From NCBI RefSeq assembly GCF_002210345.1, contig NZ_MWQI01000003.1:186001-250000 (forward strand): 64,000 nucleotides of DNA, read 5' to 3'. Of this stretch, positions 18,444 to 26,077 are shown in pieces (position 1 is the stretch's first letter; every line of letters starts with the position of its first letter). This DNA comes from Fibrobacter sp. UWB4 (GTDB taxonomy: Bacteria; Fibrobacterota; Fibrobacteria; Fibrobacterales; Fibrobacteraceae). The position numbers and the translations under genes are program-made. Below the pieces are notes generated by a model. That model saw nothing but the letters and a program-made list of their open reading frames with translations. It ran no database searches and had not been told where the DNA came from.

Positions 18444-18947
18444 ATGAGTAAATGTTCTTTTTGCGGTTCAGAAGTCGAGTCCCTCAGAATTGTCAATCTT
18501 GATCTGAGAATTTGCCCGAAGTGTTATTCCATCTATTTCCCGTGCAACCAGACGTTTGCCTTTTACGGCGGACTCTCTGACAAGACGCGCGAACTGTGGC
18601 TCAACGACTTGAAAAAGAAAAACGTGCAGGATCCGCCCTGCGAAAATCCGGTGTGCATCGATCACGGTCAGCCGCTTGTGAAAGGCAAGCTTCCGCATTA
18701 CGGTTTCGACGGCTATGTGACGACTTGCTGCGAGACATTCCACATGCCTCCTTCGACGGTGAAACAGCTTTTGCAGTGGTCCTTGGATATCAAGGCCGCA
18801 CCGCAGGCAAAAGAAGGCAAACACCACTTCTTCTTTATCCATTGGATTGATTCGCTTGTGAACAAGATTTTTGGTGAAAAGCCTGTGGAAGAAGATCCGC
18901 TGGACTACATTCAGTACAATAGAACTTTAAGGAAATTTTTTGAGTAA
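18444..18947 (+). CDS. Zinc-ribbon protein of unknown function
   Basis: Unrecognised 167-residue cytosolic protein. The N-terminus is a four-Cys zinc ribbon of the TFIIB-like type (C4-x2-C7 and C24-x2-C27). A second Cys/His cluster follows at about 65-105 (PPCENPVCIDHG and TTCCETFHMP), possibly a second metal site. The C-terminal 60 residues are helical with a hydrophobic patch (FFFIHWIDSLVNKIFG). Its stop codon abuts the next ATG, so it is the first gene of a four-gene operon with two bitopic membrane proteins and an AI-2E-type permease. Role unknown; an adaptor or regulator of the membrane genes is only a guess. Confidence 0.75.
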   Translation: MSKCSFCGSEVESLRIVNLDLRICPKCYSIYFPCNQTFAFYGGLSDKTRELWLNDLKKKNVQDPPCENPVCIDHGQPLVKGKLPHYGFDGYVTTCCETFHMPPSTVKQLLQWSLDIKAAPQAKEGKHHFFFIHWIDSLVNKIFGEKPVEEDPLDYIQYNRTLRKFFE

Positions 18948-19679
18948 ATGAAAAAATCATATACGATTTTAGCAATCATTGCGATTATTGTTGTTGCCAT
19001 CTATGTCATGCTTCCGAAAGAGCGATTTGCTGAAACGGTGTTTCCACTAGGGGATGGTGCAAAAGTATCTGCTTATGACGATAATGCAGACGGGGGGATG
19101 TCTGCGGTCCAGTTTAAGTCAGCTGATTCACTGGTGTCGTTCCAGTGTGCGCTGGGCTTGGACGAAAAGAAGTCTGCCTGGTGTGGGCTTGTTTTCAACT
19201 TTGACCCGAATGGTGAAAAGAAGTATCACAACTGGAAAAATGTCGATACGCTTTATCTGGATATCGATATTGCTGGGACGAATGAAATCAACGTAAAGAC
19301 GTGGACTTTTGACCCTGACGTGACGGACTTGAAGCATCCCGAGACATTCCGGTTGTTGCTGAAGGAAGTGCCGGTAAAGCCGGGCCGTAACCAGATTGCA
19401 ATTCCGTTTGAACAACTTTATATTCCTGATTTCTGGTACAATGACCGTGGCGTAAAGCGTTCCCGTAATCGCCCGCATCATGAGAGCGTTGCGCGCGTAG
19501 AAATCTCGGCAGGCTGGAATCAGCCACGCGGTAAAAATTTTACTGTAAATGTCCGTGAAATTTCGGTGAGCGGGACGAGCAACAGGGCTTATGGTATATT
19601 CCTGTTTATTATTCTTGGACTTATGATCGTGGCGATTGGACGTAGCCACCCAGTGAAGGAGTACGATGAAAAAAAGTAG
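18948..19679 (+). CDS. Bitopic membrane protein with periplasmic jelly-roll domain (A)
   Basis: A 243-residue protein with one transmembrane helix at each end (about 5-22 and 213-232) and a roughly 180-residue periplasmic domain. That domain resembles galactose-binding/CIA30-type sandwiches: an opening D-D-N-A-D-G-G-M-S-type loop, alternating strands (SLVSFQCALG, WCGLVFNFD, DTLYLDIDI) and a final strand FTVNVREISVSG. It has the same architecture as the next gene, so they are paralogs. The layout looks like a sensor domain without an output domain. The last 14 bases overlap the next gene. No known function. Confidence 0.75.
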   Translation: MKKSYTILAIIAIIVVAIYVMLPKERFAETVFPLGDGAKVSAYDDNADGGMSAVQFKSADSLVSFQCALGLDEKKSAWCGLVFNFDPNGEKKYHNWKNVDTLYLDIDIAGTNEINVKTWTFDPDVTDLKHPETFRLLLKEVPVKPGRNQIAIPFEQLYIPDFWYNDRGVKRSRNRPHHESVARVEISAGWNQPRGKNFTVNVREISVSGTSNRAYGIFLFIILGLMIVAIGRSHPVKEYDEKK

Positions 19680-20451
19680 GTGGATTGGAATTTCGATTTT
19701 CCTGGTCCTGCTTATTGCTTGGGGCTTTTTCTATTCACGCTGTGGGGGAGTGGCTGTGGTGCTTTTCCCTGAGCGGACGTTTGAATTTTTCCCGTTGAAC
19801 GATAGCGTTGTCGGTGGATTTTCGACAAGTGAAGTGCAGGCGGTGGATACTCTCCTTACTTCTACTGTTGTGATTCATTCTGGCAAGGCTTTTACGTATG
19901 CGGGCGTCGGCTTTAATCTGAGGTCTATGGACAAACGCCCCGGTAGCGTTTTTGACCTGACAAAGTTTGATTCCATGGAAGTTCAAGTCGCTTCAAAACG
20001 TATGAATTCCATGAAACTCCGCATTTTGACGGATGACCCGGTCTATACGCGTAATGGCGATTATGCGACGCTTCGCGTTCTGGAAAAGGAAATCCCGTCG
20101 GCGCCATACATGTTGATGGGCGGCTCGAAGGAGCGCTTTGCGGTGAGCAAGTTCTCGCTTAGCGAATTTCGTGTGCCGGAATGGTGGCTCTCGCAGCAGG
20201 GGCTTGAAGAAGACGACGGCAAAACGTACTTGAACCGTGCCGCCTTCTTTGAAATAGTAAGTGGCGCCTCGACGCTTCGTGGCATTCCTGATGAAATGGA
20301 AATTCGCTATGTGCGTATTTGGGGCCATAACGCAGATGAAAAGAAAACTCTGCTTATTGTACTAGGAGCCATTTTGTTTGGATTTGTGCTATTTTTAGGA
20401 TGTTCTGCGAAATTGTGCAGGAGGGAAGATGCAAAGAAATTGGACGCTTGA
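19666..20451 (+). CDS. Bitopic membrane protein with periplasmic jelly-roll domain (B)
   Basis: A 261-residue paralog-like partner of the upstream gene: N-terminal helix at about 6-24, periplasmic beta-sandwich with a GGFS-containing loop (NDSVVGGFSTSEVQ) and strands such as AGVGFNL and FDSMEVQVAS, and a C-terminal helix at about 228-248. A Cys pair near the second helix (CSAKLC) could be lipidated or bind metal; this is not established. AAGGAG before the ATG sits inside the upstream gene, and the last 23 bases overlap the AI-2E-family gene. Overlap on both sides argues for stoichiometric co-production, perhaps as a heteromeric complex. Confidence 0.75.
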   Translation: MKKSRWIGISIFLVLLIAWGFFYSRCGGVAVVLFPERTFEFFPLNDSVVGGFSTSEVQAVDTLLTSTVVIHSGKAFTYAGVGFNLRSMDKRPGSVFDLTKFDSMEVQVASKRMNSMKLRILTDDPVYTRNGDYATLRVLEKEIPSAPYMLMGGSKERFAVSKFSLSEFRVPEWWLSQQGLEEDDGKTYLNRAAFFEIVSGASTLRGIPDEMEIRYVRIWGHNADEKKTLLIVLGAILFGFVLFLGCSAKLCRREDAKKLDA

Positions 20452-21556
20452 TAGGGTGATGCGCTATGTGCTGATTGCTGCGGCTGTAGCGGTTTCCCTT
20501 GTTGTACTTAATTATTTGAGTGGGGTCTTGTTCCCGTTTTTTGCGGCGTTCTTGATTGCCTATATTATGGACCCGCTTGTCTGTAGATTGCAGATAAAAT
20601 TTCGCTATCGCGTAATTGCCGTTGTGGTAGTGTTGCTGGGCGCAGCCGTAATTATTGGCGGTTGTATGTATTTCTTTGTTCCTAAAGTAGTGCATGAAGT
20701 TCAATATCTTGGAACACTTATTTCCAGGATTTTTACGGATTCGACCTGGAGCGACCGTATCATGACTTTCTTGCCTGCGGATACGTGGGCGTCTGTTAAG
20801 GCCATGATTTCCTGGAATAGCATTGCCGAGGCGATGGAATCGCTGGATGTGTGGAGCGTTGTCCAGACTGTTTCGGATAGAATTTTGCCAGGTGCTTGGG
20901 ATGTCCTTTCAAAAACATCGACAATCATTATGGGCGTTTCCAGTGCGGCCGTTGTGTTTATGTACCTTGTCTTCATTATGCTCGATATGCATAAAATAAG
21001 AAAGGGAATTCGCCGCTTGATTCCGAGACGTTACCGTCGTGAAGCTGGAGAATTTGCTAGCGCTACGGACAAGTTTATGGGAACGTACTTCCGTGCGCAA
21101 TCGATGGTTGCTTTTACGGTCGGCGTTCTTTATGCAATCGGTTTTAGCGTGATGGGACTCCCGATGGGAATGGCTTTTGGACTTTTCTCTGGGGCGTTGA
21201 ACATGATCCCTTATATGCAGCTGACGACCATTCCGCTCGCCTTACTACTGGCGGTGGTTTACGCTCTGGACAAGGGAATGCCGTTCTGGGAAGTGGCTCT
21301 TATCATTCTCACGATTTACCTTGTTGTGCAGATCATCCAGGACTTCTTCTTGGTGCCGCACATTGTCGGCAAGTCCATGAATCTACCTCCAGTTGGGATT
21401 CTTTTGTCCCTTTCGATCTGGGGAAAGCTTCTTGGTTTTTTGGGCCTTCTGGTGGCGATCCCGTTCACGTGCATCTGCCTTGTGTATGTAGAGAAATTAA
21501 GGACTAGGGCTGATCAATATGTGGAGGATGCGGGCAGACTGGCGCCAAAGGCTTGA
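20429..21556 (+). CDS. AI-2E family transporter (UPF0118)
   Basis: A 375-residue polytopic membrane protein of PF01594. The N-terminal helix pair (VAVSLVVLNYLSGVLFPFFAAFLIAYIMDP), the central amphipathic region and the C-terminal family core (FGLFSGALNMIPYMQL, QIIQDFFLVPHIVGKSMNLPPVGILLSLSIWGKLLGFLGLLVAIPFTC) are all present. Family members export diverse small molecules or act as Na+/H+ antiporters; autoinducer-2 transport is not implied. GGAGGG gives the start, within the end of the upstream gene. It is last in the zinc-ribbon operon, so the substrate may be linked to the two bitopic proteins. Confidence 0.9.
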   Translation: MQRNWTLDRVMRYVLIAAAVAVSLVVLNYLSGVLFPFFAAFLIAYIMDPLVCRLQIKFRYRVIAVVVVLLGAAVIIGGCMYFFVPKVVHEVQYLGTLISRIFTDSTWSDRIMTFLPADTWASVKAMISWNSIAEAMESLDVWSVVQTVSDRILPGAWDVLSKTSTIIMGVSSAAVVFMYLVFIMLDMHKIRKGIRRLIPRRYRREAGEFASATDKFMGTYFRAQSMVAFTVGVLYAIGFSVMGLPMGMAFGLFSGALNMIPYMQLTTIPLALLLAVVYALDKGMPFWEVALIILTIYLVVQIIQDFFLVPHIVGKSMNLPPVGILLSLSIWGKLLGFLGLLVAIPFTCICLVYVEKLRTRADQYVEDAGRLAPKA

Positions 21557-21616
21557 TTTTATAGGGTTTTAAAAACTTTTTTCAATAAAAAACCATCTTA
21601 TCTAAGAAAAAAAAAG

Positions 21617-21622
21617 TATAAT
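21617..21622 (+). promoter_or_regulatory. -10 element of the HU gene
   Basis: TATAAT preceded by an A-rich tract, giving a leader of about 40 nt with CAAGGAG before the ATG at 21664. No clear -35. Confidence 0.55.
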
Positions 21623-21663
21623 ATTACCAAACAATTCACAAATCTGACTCAAGGAGTTATAAA

Positions 21664-21966
21664 ATGAACAAACAAGATCTCATTGAAGCCGTGCTCGCTA
21701 ACAAGGAAGCTGGCATTGAATCTAAGGCTGCTGCAGCTCGCGCTATCGACGCAGTTCTCGATGGCATTGCCGCTGGCATCAAGAAGGATGGCAACGTCCA
21801 GCTCATCGGTTTCGGTACTTTCTCTGTGAAGTCCCGCGCTGCACGTACTGGCCGCAATCCGCAGACTGGTGCAACCATCAAGATCAAGGCTTCCAAGACT
21901 GTCGGCTTCAAGGCTGGTGCAGCTCTCAAGGAAACTGCTGCTAAGAACAAGCCGGCTAAGAAGTAA
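21664..21966 (+). CDS. HU family nucleoid DNA-binding protein
   Basis: A 100-residue HU/IHF-family protein. The dimer-forming helices (MNKQDLIEAVLANKEAGIESKAAAARAIDAVLDGIAAGIKK), the strand IGFGTFSV and the DNA-clasping arm ARTGRNPQTGATIKIKASKTVGFKAGAALK are canonical, and a short Lys/Ala-rich tail follows. It bends DNA and compacts the nucleoid. Codons are strongly biased toward preferred triplets, as expected for an abundant protein. Its own promoter, Shine-Dalgarno and terminator make it monocistronic. HU rather than IHF alpha or beta is favoured by the tail and lack of IHF-specific residues, but subtype is uncertain. Confidence 0.93.
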   Translation: MNKQDLIEAVLANKEAGIESKAAAARAIDAVLDGIAAGIKKDGNVQLIGFGTFSVKSRAARTGRNPQTGATIKIKASKTVGFKAGAALKETAAKNKPAKK

Positions 21967-21998
21967 TTTCTGAGCTAGATTTGCTTTTGGCAAAGAGT

Positions 21999-22025
21999 GG
22001 GTCGCTATACGGCGGCCCTTTTTTT
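21999..22025 (+). terminator. Intrinsic terminator of the HU gene
   Basis: GGGTCGC, 6-nt loop, GCGGCCC, then a run of seven T. Confidence 0.85.
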
Positions 22026-22103
22026 ATTGTTGCTTTTTTGTTATGTCCTGTAAATTACTTTAATTGTTTATTATATTGAGGGATAACAACTTAGAGGTTT
22101 ATT

Positions 22104-22292
22104 ATGAAACGAATTTTCTTGGGAATGATTCTCGCTGTGTCGCTTTGCGGATTTGTAGGTTGCGCTGAATATGAAGGTGACGACGAGGATATTCATGAAA
22201 AGTGCTTGAAGGATCCGAATCTTCCGGTGTGCCAAGAAAATCCAGGGGATGAAGAACCGGAATCAAATCCTTCGATGAATGAAGATTTATAA
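22104..22292 (+). CDS. Small acidic lipoprotein
   Basis: A 62-residue predicted lipoprotein. Signal II (GMILAVSLCGFVGC) ends at the lipobox Cys at residue 20; the mature part is only 42 residues, very acidic, with two more Cys (HEKC and PVCQ) that could pair, and no recognisable domain. GAGG lies 8-12 nt upstream of the ATG, and a TATATT at 22072-22077 may be its -10. No terminator is obvious before the carB promoter. Small lipoproteins of this kind are frequent in Fibrobacter, and the function is unknown. Confidence 0.65.
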   Translation: MKRIFLGMILAVSLCGFVGCAEYEGDDEDIHEKCLKDPNLPVCQENPGDEEPESNPSMNEDL

Positions 22293-22329
22293 TTAGTCTG
22301 GTTTATAAAAGACTTTTTATATCTTGTTA

Positions 22330-22358
22330 TTGAAAGGTTCGTTCACATATTCTATATT
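22330..22358 (+). promoter_or_regulatory. Promoter of the carB leader
   Basis: TTGAAA at 22330-22335, 17 nt, TATATT at 22353-22358 followed by TG, so it also fits TAnnTTTG. Predicted +1 is near 22366, giving a leader of about 187 nt before carB. Confidence 0.6.
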
Positions 22359-22393
22359 TGCACAAGTTTAAGTCTTTGCGAAGTAGGAAAGTG

Positions 22394-22525
22394 ATGAACG
22401 CGATTGCAAAAAATGTAATGTACACCTGTGACATGCACAATGTTGCGCCGTTTGCTGGTTTCTCTATTTCCATTTTTGATTTTAAAGATGCTGAGCCGTT
22501 TGGTTCAGCTTTTTTTGTTTTTTAA
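22394..22525 (+). CDS. Leader peptide ORF upstream of carB
   Basis: A 43-codon ORF starting with ATG at 22394 behind AGGAAA and ending TAA at 22523-22525. It reads straight through a hairpin-plus-T-run terminator and stops 27 nt before the carB ATG. It has no Arg codons, so arginine-codon attenuation is unlikely. The stretch 22459-22485 just before the hairpin is U-rich. Length and placement match the 44-residue leader of E. coli pyrBI, where UTP shortage stalls polymerase and lets the ribosome suppress termination. The peptide itself is not expected to have a function. Confidence 0.55.
   Translation: MNAIAKNVMYTCDMHNVAPFAGFSISIFDFKDAEPFGSAFFVF
22490..22516 (+). terminator. Candidate attenuator in front of carB
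   Basis: GCTGAGCC, loop GTTT, GGTTCAGC (one G-T pair), then seven T. It lies inside the leader ORF and 37 nt upstream of the carB start. Confidence 0.7.
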
Positions 22526-22552
22526 TAAATAATTAGTCAACGGAGATAAAAA

Positions 22553-25500
22553 ATGAAGATTGAAGGCATCGACAAAGTCCTTATCATCGGTTCTGGCCCG
22601 ATCGTGATCGGTCAGGCTTGCGAATTCGACTATTCCGGCACCCAGGCTTGCAAGGCCCTGCGCGAACAGGGTTACAAGATTGTGCTCGTGAACTCTAACC
22701 CGGCTACCATCATGACCGACCCGGTCATGGCCGATGCCACCTACATCGAACCGCTGAACGTCGCCCGCCTCACGCAGATTATCGAAAAGGAACGCCCGCA
22801 GGCTCTCCTCCCGAACTTGGGCGGCCAGACTGGTTTGAACCTCGCCTCTGCTTTGAGCAAGGCTGGCGTCTTGGACAAGTACGGCGTGAAGGTCATCGGT
22901 GTGAATCTCGACGCTATCGAACGCGGCGAAGACCGTGAAATCTTCAAGGAAACCATGCAGAAGCTCGGTATCGACACCCCGCGCTCCGGCATTTGCCACT
23001 CTGTGGAAGAAGCCGAAAAGATTGTGTCTGAAATCGGCTACCCGGTGGTGGTTCGCCCGGCATACACCATGGGCGGTGCAGGCGGCGGTTTCTGCTACAA
23101 CGTGGAAGAACTCCGCACCATTTGCAGTAACGGTCTTGAACTCTCGATGACGCACCAGTGCCTTATCGAAGAATCCATCCTCGGTTGGGAAGAACTCGAA
23201 GTTGAAGTGGTTCGCGATTCCAAGAACCAGATGATTGCCATCTGCTTCATCGAAAACATCGACCCGGTGGGCGTACATACCGGCGACTCCTTCTGCGCAG
23301 CCCCGTTCCTCACCATCGACAAGAAGCTCGAAGAAGAACTGAAGGAAAAGGCTTTCAAGATTGTGGAAAGCATCGGCGTGATTGGCGGTACCAACGTCCA
23401 GTTCGCTCACGACCCGAAGACCGGCCGCGTGGTGATTATCGAAATCAACCCGCGTACCAGCCGCTCTTCTGCACTCGCTTCCAAGGCTACCGGCTTCCCG
23501 ATTGCCCTCATTTCTGCAAAGCTCGCCGCAGGCCTCACCCTCGACCAGATTCCGTACTGGCGCGACGGAAGCCTCGAAAAGTACACCCCGAGCGGTGACT
23601 ATGTTGTGCTCAAGTTTGCTCGCTGGGCATTCGAAAAGTTCCGCGGCGTCGATGACTGCCTCGGCACCCAGATGAAGGCCGTGGGCGAAGTCATGGCTAT
23701 CGGCAAGACCTACAAGGAAACCCTCCAGAAGGCTATCCGCGGCCTCGAAAACGGTCGCTCCGGCCTCGGCTTTGCGAAGGACTTCAACAAGAAGAGCAAG
23801 GAAGAACTCCTCGAAATGATGAAGACCGCTTCTTCTGAACGTCACTTCCAGATGTACGAAGCCATCCGTAAGGGTGCTACCGACGAAGAAATCTTCGCCG
23901 CCACCTACGAAAAGGCTTACTTCGTGCAGCAGATGCGCGAACTCGTGGAACTCGAAGAAGAAATGCTCAAGACTCCGGGCCGCCTGCCTGCCGATGAACT
24001 CCTCATCAAGGCCAAGAAGGACGGCTTCAGCGACAAGTACATCGCGAAGATTCTCGGCATCCGCGAAAAGGACGTGCGCAAGAAGCGTACCGAACTCGGC
24101 GTGGTCGAAGGCTGGTGCGCAGTGCCGGTTAGCGGCGTGAAGGACCAGTACTACTACTACAGCACCTACAACTGCAAGGACGAATCTACCGCTTCTAACA
24201 ACCCGAAGAAGATCATGATTCTCGGCGGTGGCCCGAACAGAATCGGCCAGGGTATCGAATTCGACTACTGCTGCTGCCACGCTGCAATGGCTCTTCGCGA
24301 AATGGGTTACGAAACCATCATGGTGAACTGCAACCCGGAAACGGTTTCTACCGACTACGATACTTCCGACAAGCTGTACTTCGAACCGGTCAGCCTCGAA
24401 GACGTTCTCCAGATTTACCACAAGGAAAAGCCGGCTGGCGTGATCGTGCAGTTCGGTGGCCAGACCCCGCTGAACATCGCCCGCGCTTTGAGCGACGAAG
24501 GCGTCAAGATTCTTGGTACGAGCATCGACTCCATCGATATCGCCGAAGACCGCGACCTGTTCCGCAAGATGATGGACCAGCTCGGCATCCCGATGCCGGA
24601 AAGCGGCATGGCCACGAACATCGACGAAGCCCTCGCTTGCGTCAAGCAGATCGGCGGCTACCCGGTGATGATCCGTCCGAGCTTCGTGCTTGGCGGCCGC
24701 GGCATGGAAGTCATTTACGATGAAAACATGCTCCGCGAATACGTGGCGAAGGCCGTGGGCGTGACCCCGGATCGCCCGCTCCTCATCGACCGCTTCCTCC
24801 ACAACGCTTTGGAATGCGAAGCCGACGCCCTCTCTGACGGCGAACATGTTTACATCCCGTCTGTGATGGAACACGTCGAACTTGCCGGTGTCCATTCCGG
24901 TGACTCCGCTTGCATTATCCCGCCGGTGACCATCACTAAGGAAAACCTCGCAACCATCAAGGATTACACCAGGAAGATTGCCGAAGCCCTCCATGTTTGC
25001 GGCCTCATGAACATGCAGTACGCCATCGAAGACGGCAAGGTGTTCGTGCTCGAAGCAAACCCGCGCGCAAGCCGCACGGTGCCTCTGGTCTCCAAGGTTT
25101 GTAACACGCAGATGGCCCGCCTCGCAACCCGCCTGATGCTCGGCGCCAAGCTCGAAGACTTGAAGCTCAAGGACAAGAAGTTCAAGCATCACGGTGCCAA
25201 GGAAGCCGTGTTCCCGTTCGACAAGTTCCCGAAGGTGGACCCGGTTCTCGGCCCCGAAATGCGCTCCACCGGCGAAGTCCTCGGCCTCTCCGACGACTAC
25301 GCCCTCGCTTACTACAAGAGCCAGGAAGCCGCCGGTTCCTTCCTCCCGTCCGAAGGCGCTGTGCTCATCAGCCTTTCTGACAAGGTGAACCTCTCCGAAC
25401 AGGCAATTGAAATCGGTAAGGAATTCCAGAAGCTTGGCTTCAAGATTTACGCAACCGAAGGTACCGCCAAGTTCTACGAAGCTGCCGGTGTCAAGTGCGA

Positions 25501-25771
25501 AGTGGTGAACAAGATTGCTGAAGGTCGCCCGAACGTTCTCGATATCATCCTGAACAAGCAGGTGAACCTCATCATCAACACGCCGTGGGCAAAGCGCGAC
25601 GCCATCAAGGACGAAAGCGCTATCCGCAAGGCCGCCATCAAGTACAAGGTCCCGTACATCACGACCCTCGCCGGTGCCTACAACACCGTCAAGGGCATCG
25701 CCGCCGCTCGTAATGGTCATGGTGCTGTGAAGTCTCTCCAAGAGTATCACGCAAGCATCGAAGAGGTGTAA
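22553..25771 (+). CDS. carB: Carbamoyl-phosphate synthase large subunit
   Basis: A 1072-residue ammonia/bicarbonate-using synthase subunit. With CarA it makes carbamoyl phosphate for pyrimidines and arginine. Two homologous ATP-grasp halves are clear: the first opens with VLIIGSGPIVIGQACEFDYSG and has the GGAGGGF loop near 170, and the second opens near 560 with IMILGGGPNRIGQGIEFDYC. An MGS-like allosteric domain follows at about 930-1070 (GFKIYATEGTAKFY, INTPWAK), the site where UMP and ornithine act in E. coli. Codon use is extremely C-ending and differs sharply from its AT-rich neighbours, indicating high expression. CGGAG precedes the ATG. carA is not adjacent. Regulation by the leader at 22394-22525 is proposed. 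Confidence 0.97.
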   Translation: MKIEGIDKVLIIGSGPIVIGQACEFDYSGTQACKALREQGYKIVLVNSNPATIMTDPVMADATYIEPLNVARLTQIIEKERPQALLPNLGGQTGLNLASALSKAGVLDKYGVKVIGVNLDAIERGEDREIFKETMQKLGIDTPRSGICHSVEEAEKIVSEIGYPVVVRPAYTMGGAGGGFCYNVEELRTICSNGLELSMTHQCLIEESILGWEELEVEVVRDSKNQMIAICFIENIDPVGVHTGDSFCAAPFLTIDKKLEEELKEKAFKIVESIGVIGGTNVQFAHDPKTGRVVIIEINPRTSRSSALASKATGFPIALISAKLAAGLTLDQIPYWRDGSLEKYTPSGDYVVLKFARWAFEKFRGVDDCLGTQMKAVGEVMAIGKTYKETLQKAIRGLENGRSGLGFAKDFNKKSKEELLEMMKTASSERHFQMYEAIRKGATDEEIFAATYEKAYFVQQMRELVELEEEMLKTPGRLPADELLIKAKKDGFSDKYIAKILGIREKDVRKKRTELGVVEGWCAVPVSGVKDQYYYYSTYNCKDESTASNNPKKIMILGGGPNRIGQGIEFDYCCCHAAMALREMGYETIMVNCNPETVSTDYDTSDKLYFEPVSLEDVLQIYHKEKPAGVIVQFGGQTPLNIARALSDEGVKILGTSIDSIDIAEDRDLFRKMMDQLGIPMPESGMATNIDEALACVKQIGGYPVMIRPSFVLGGRGMEVIYDENMLREYVAKAVGVTPDRPLLIDRFLHNALECEADALSDGEHVYIPSVMEHVELAGVHSGDSACIIPPVTITKENLATIKDYTRKIAEALHVCGLMNMQYAIEDGKVFVLEANPRASRTVPLVSKVCNTQMARLATRLMLGAKLEDLKLKDKKFKHHGAKEAVFPFDKFPKVDPVLGPEMRSTGEVLGLSDDYALAYYKSQEAAGSFLPSEGAVLISLSDKVNLSEQAIEIGKEFQKLGFKIYATEGTAKFYEAAGVKCEVVNKIAEGRPNVLDIILNKQVNLIINTPWAKRDAIKDESAIRKAAIKYKVPYITTLAGAYNTVKGIAAARNGHGAVKSLQEYHASIEEV

Positions 25772-25784
25772 GGTCCCTAAGGTC

Positions 25785-25940
25785 GGTGAGCCTGTCGAAC
25801 CGCCGAAGGGCCGCTTCAGTGCGTCATTGCGAGGGGCGAATAGCCCCGAAGCAAAAGTGTGCAAGGCGAACGCCGCGACAGAGTGCTTGCACTCTGGCAT
25901 GGCTGAGCCGAAGCCACGGACGGCGTAGCCGTCAATCTCT
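25785..25940. repeat. Cluster of palindromic repeats
   Basis: This gene-free stretch holds several short inverted repeats, including GGGGC-N6-GCCCC, GAGTGC-N3-GCACTC and GACGGC-N4-GCCGTC, and GTCATTGCGAGGGGCGAA, a widespread interspersed-repeat core. I see no gene in it. Confidence 0.6.
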
Positions 25941-25962
25941 AACAAAGCGTATCAAAACATTC

Positions 25963-25990
25963 AAAGGACTGCATCTCTGCAGTCCTTTTT
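25963..25990 (+). terminator. Intrinsic terminator after carB
   Basis: AAAGGACTGCA, loop TCTC, TGCAGTCCTTT and further T: an 11-bp perfect stem. Confidence 0.9.
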
Positions 25991-26065
25991 TTGTACATCA
26001 TCTATCCTAATTTACCACTCATCTCTTTTATCTATATTTTGTGCGAATTAGCAATTGATATTTAG

Positions 26066-26071
26066 TATTTT
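26066..26071 (+). promoter_or_regulatory. Putative leaderless -10 element
   Basis: TATTTT, 6 nt (AATCCA), ATG at 26078. A second TATATTTTG at 26033 is an alternative that would give a 35-nt leader without a Shine-Dalgarno. Confidence 0.4.
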
Positions 26072-26077
26072 AATCCA

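Noticed and set aside
22505-25945. 1146-residue open frame antisense to carB
   Set aside because: The carB codon bias removes stop codons on the opposite strand; the antisense translation is rich in His, Glu and Val without any domain, while carB is unmistakable.
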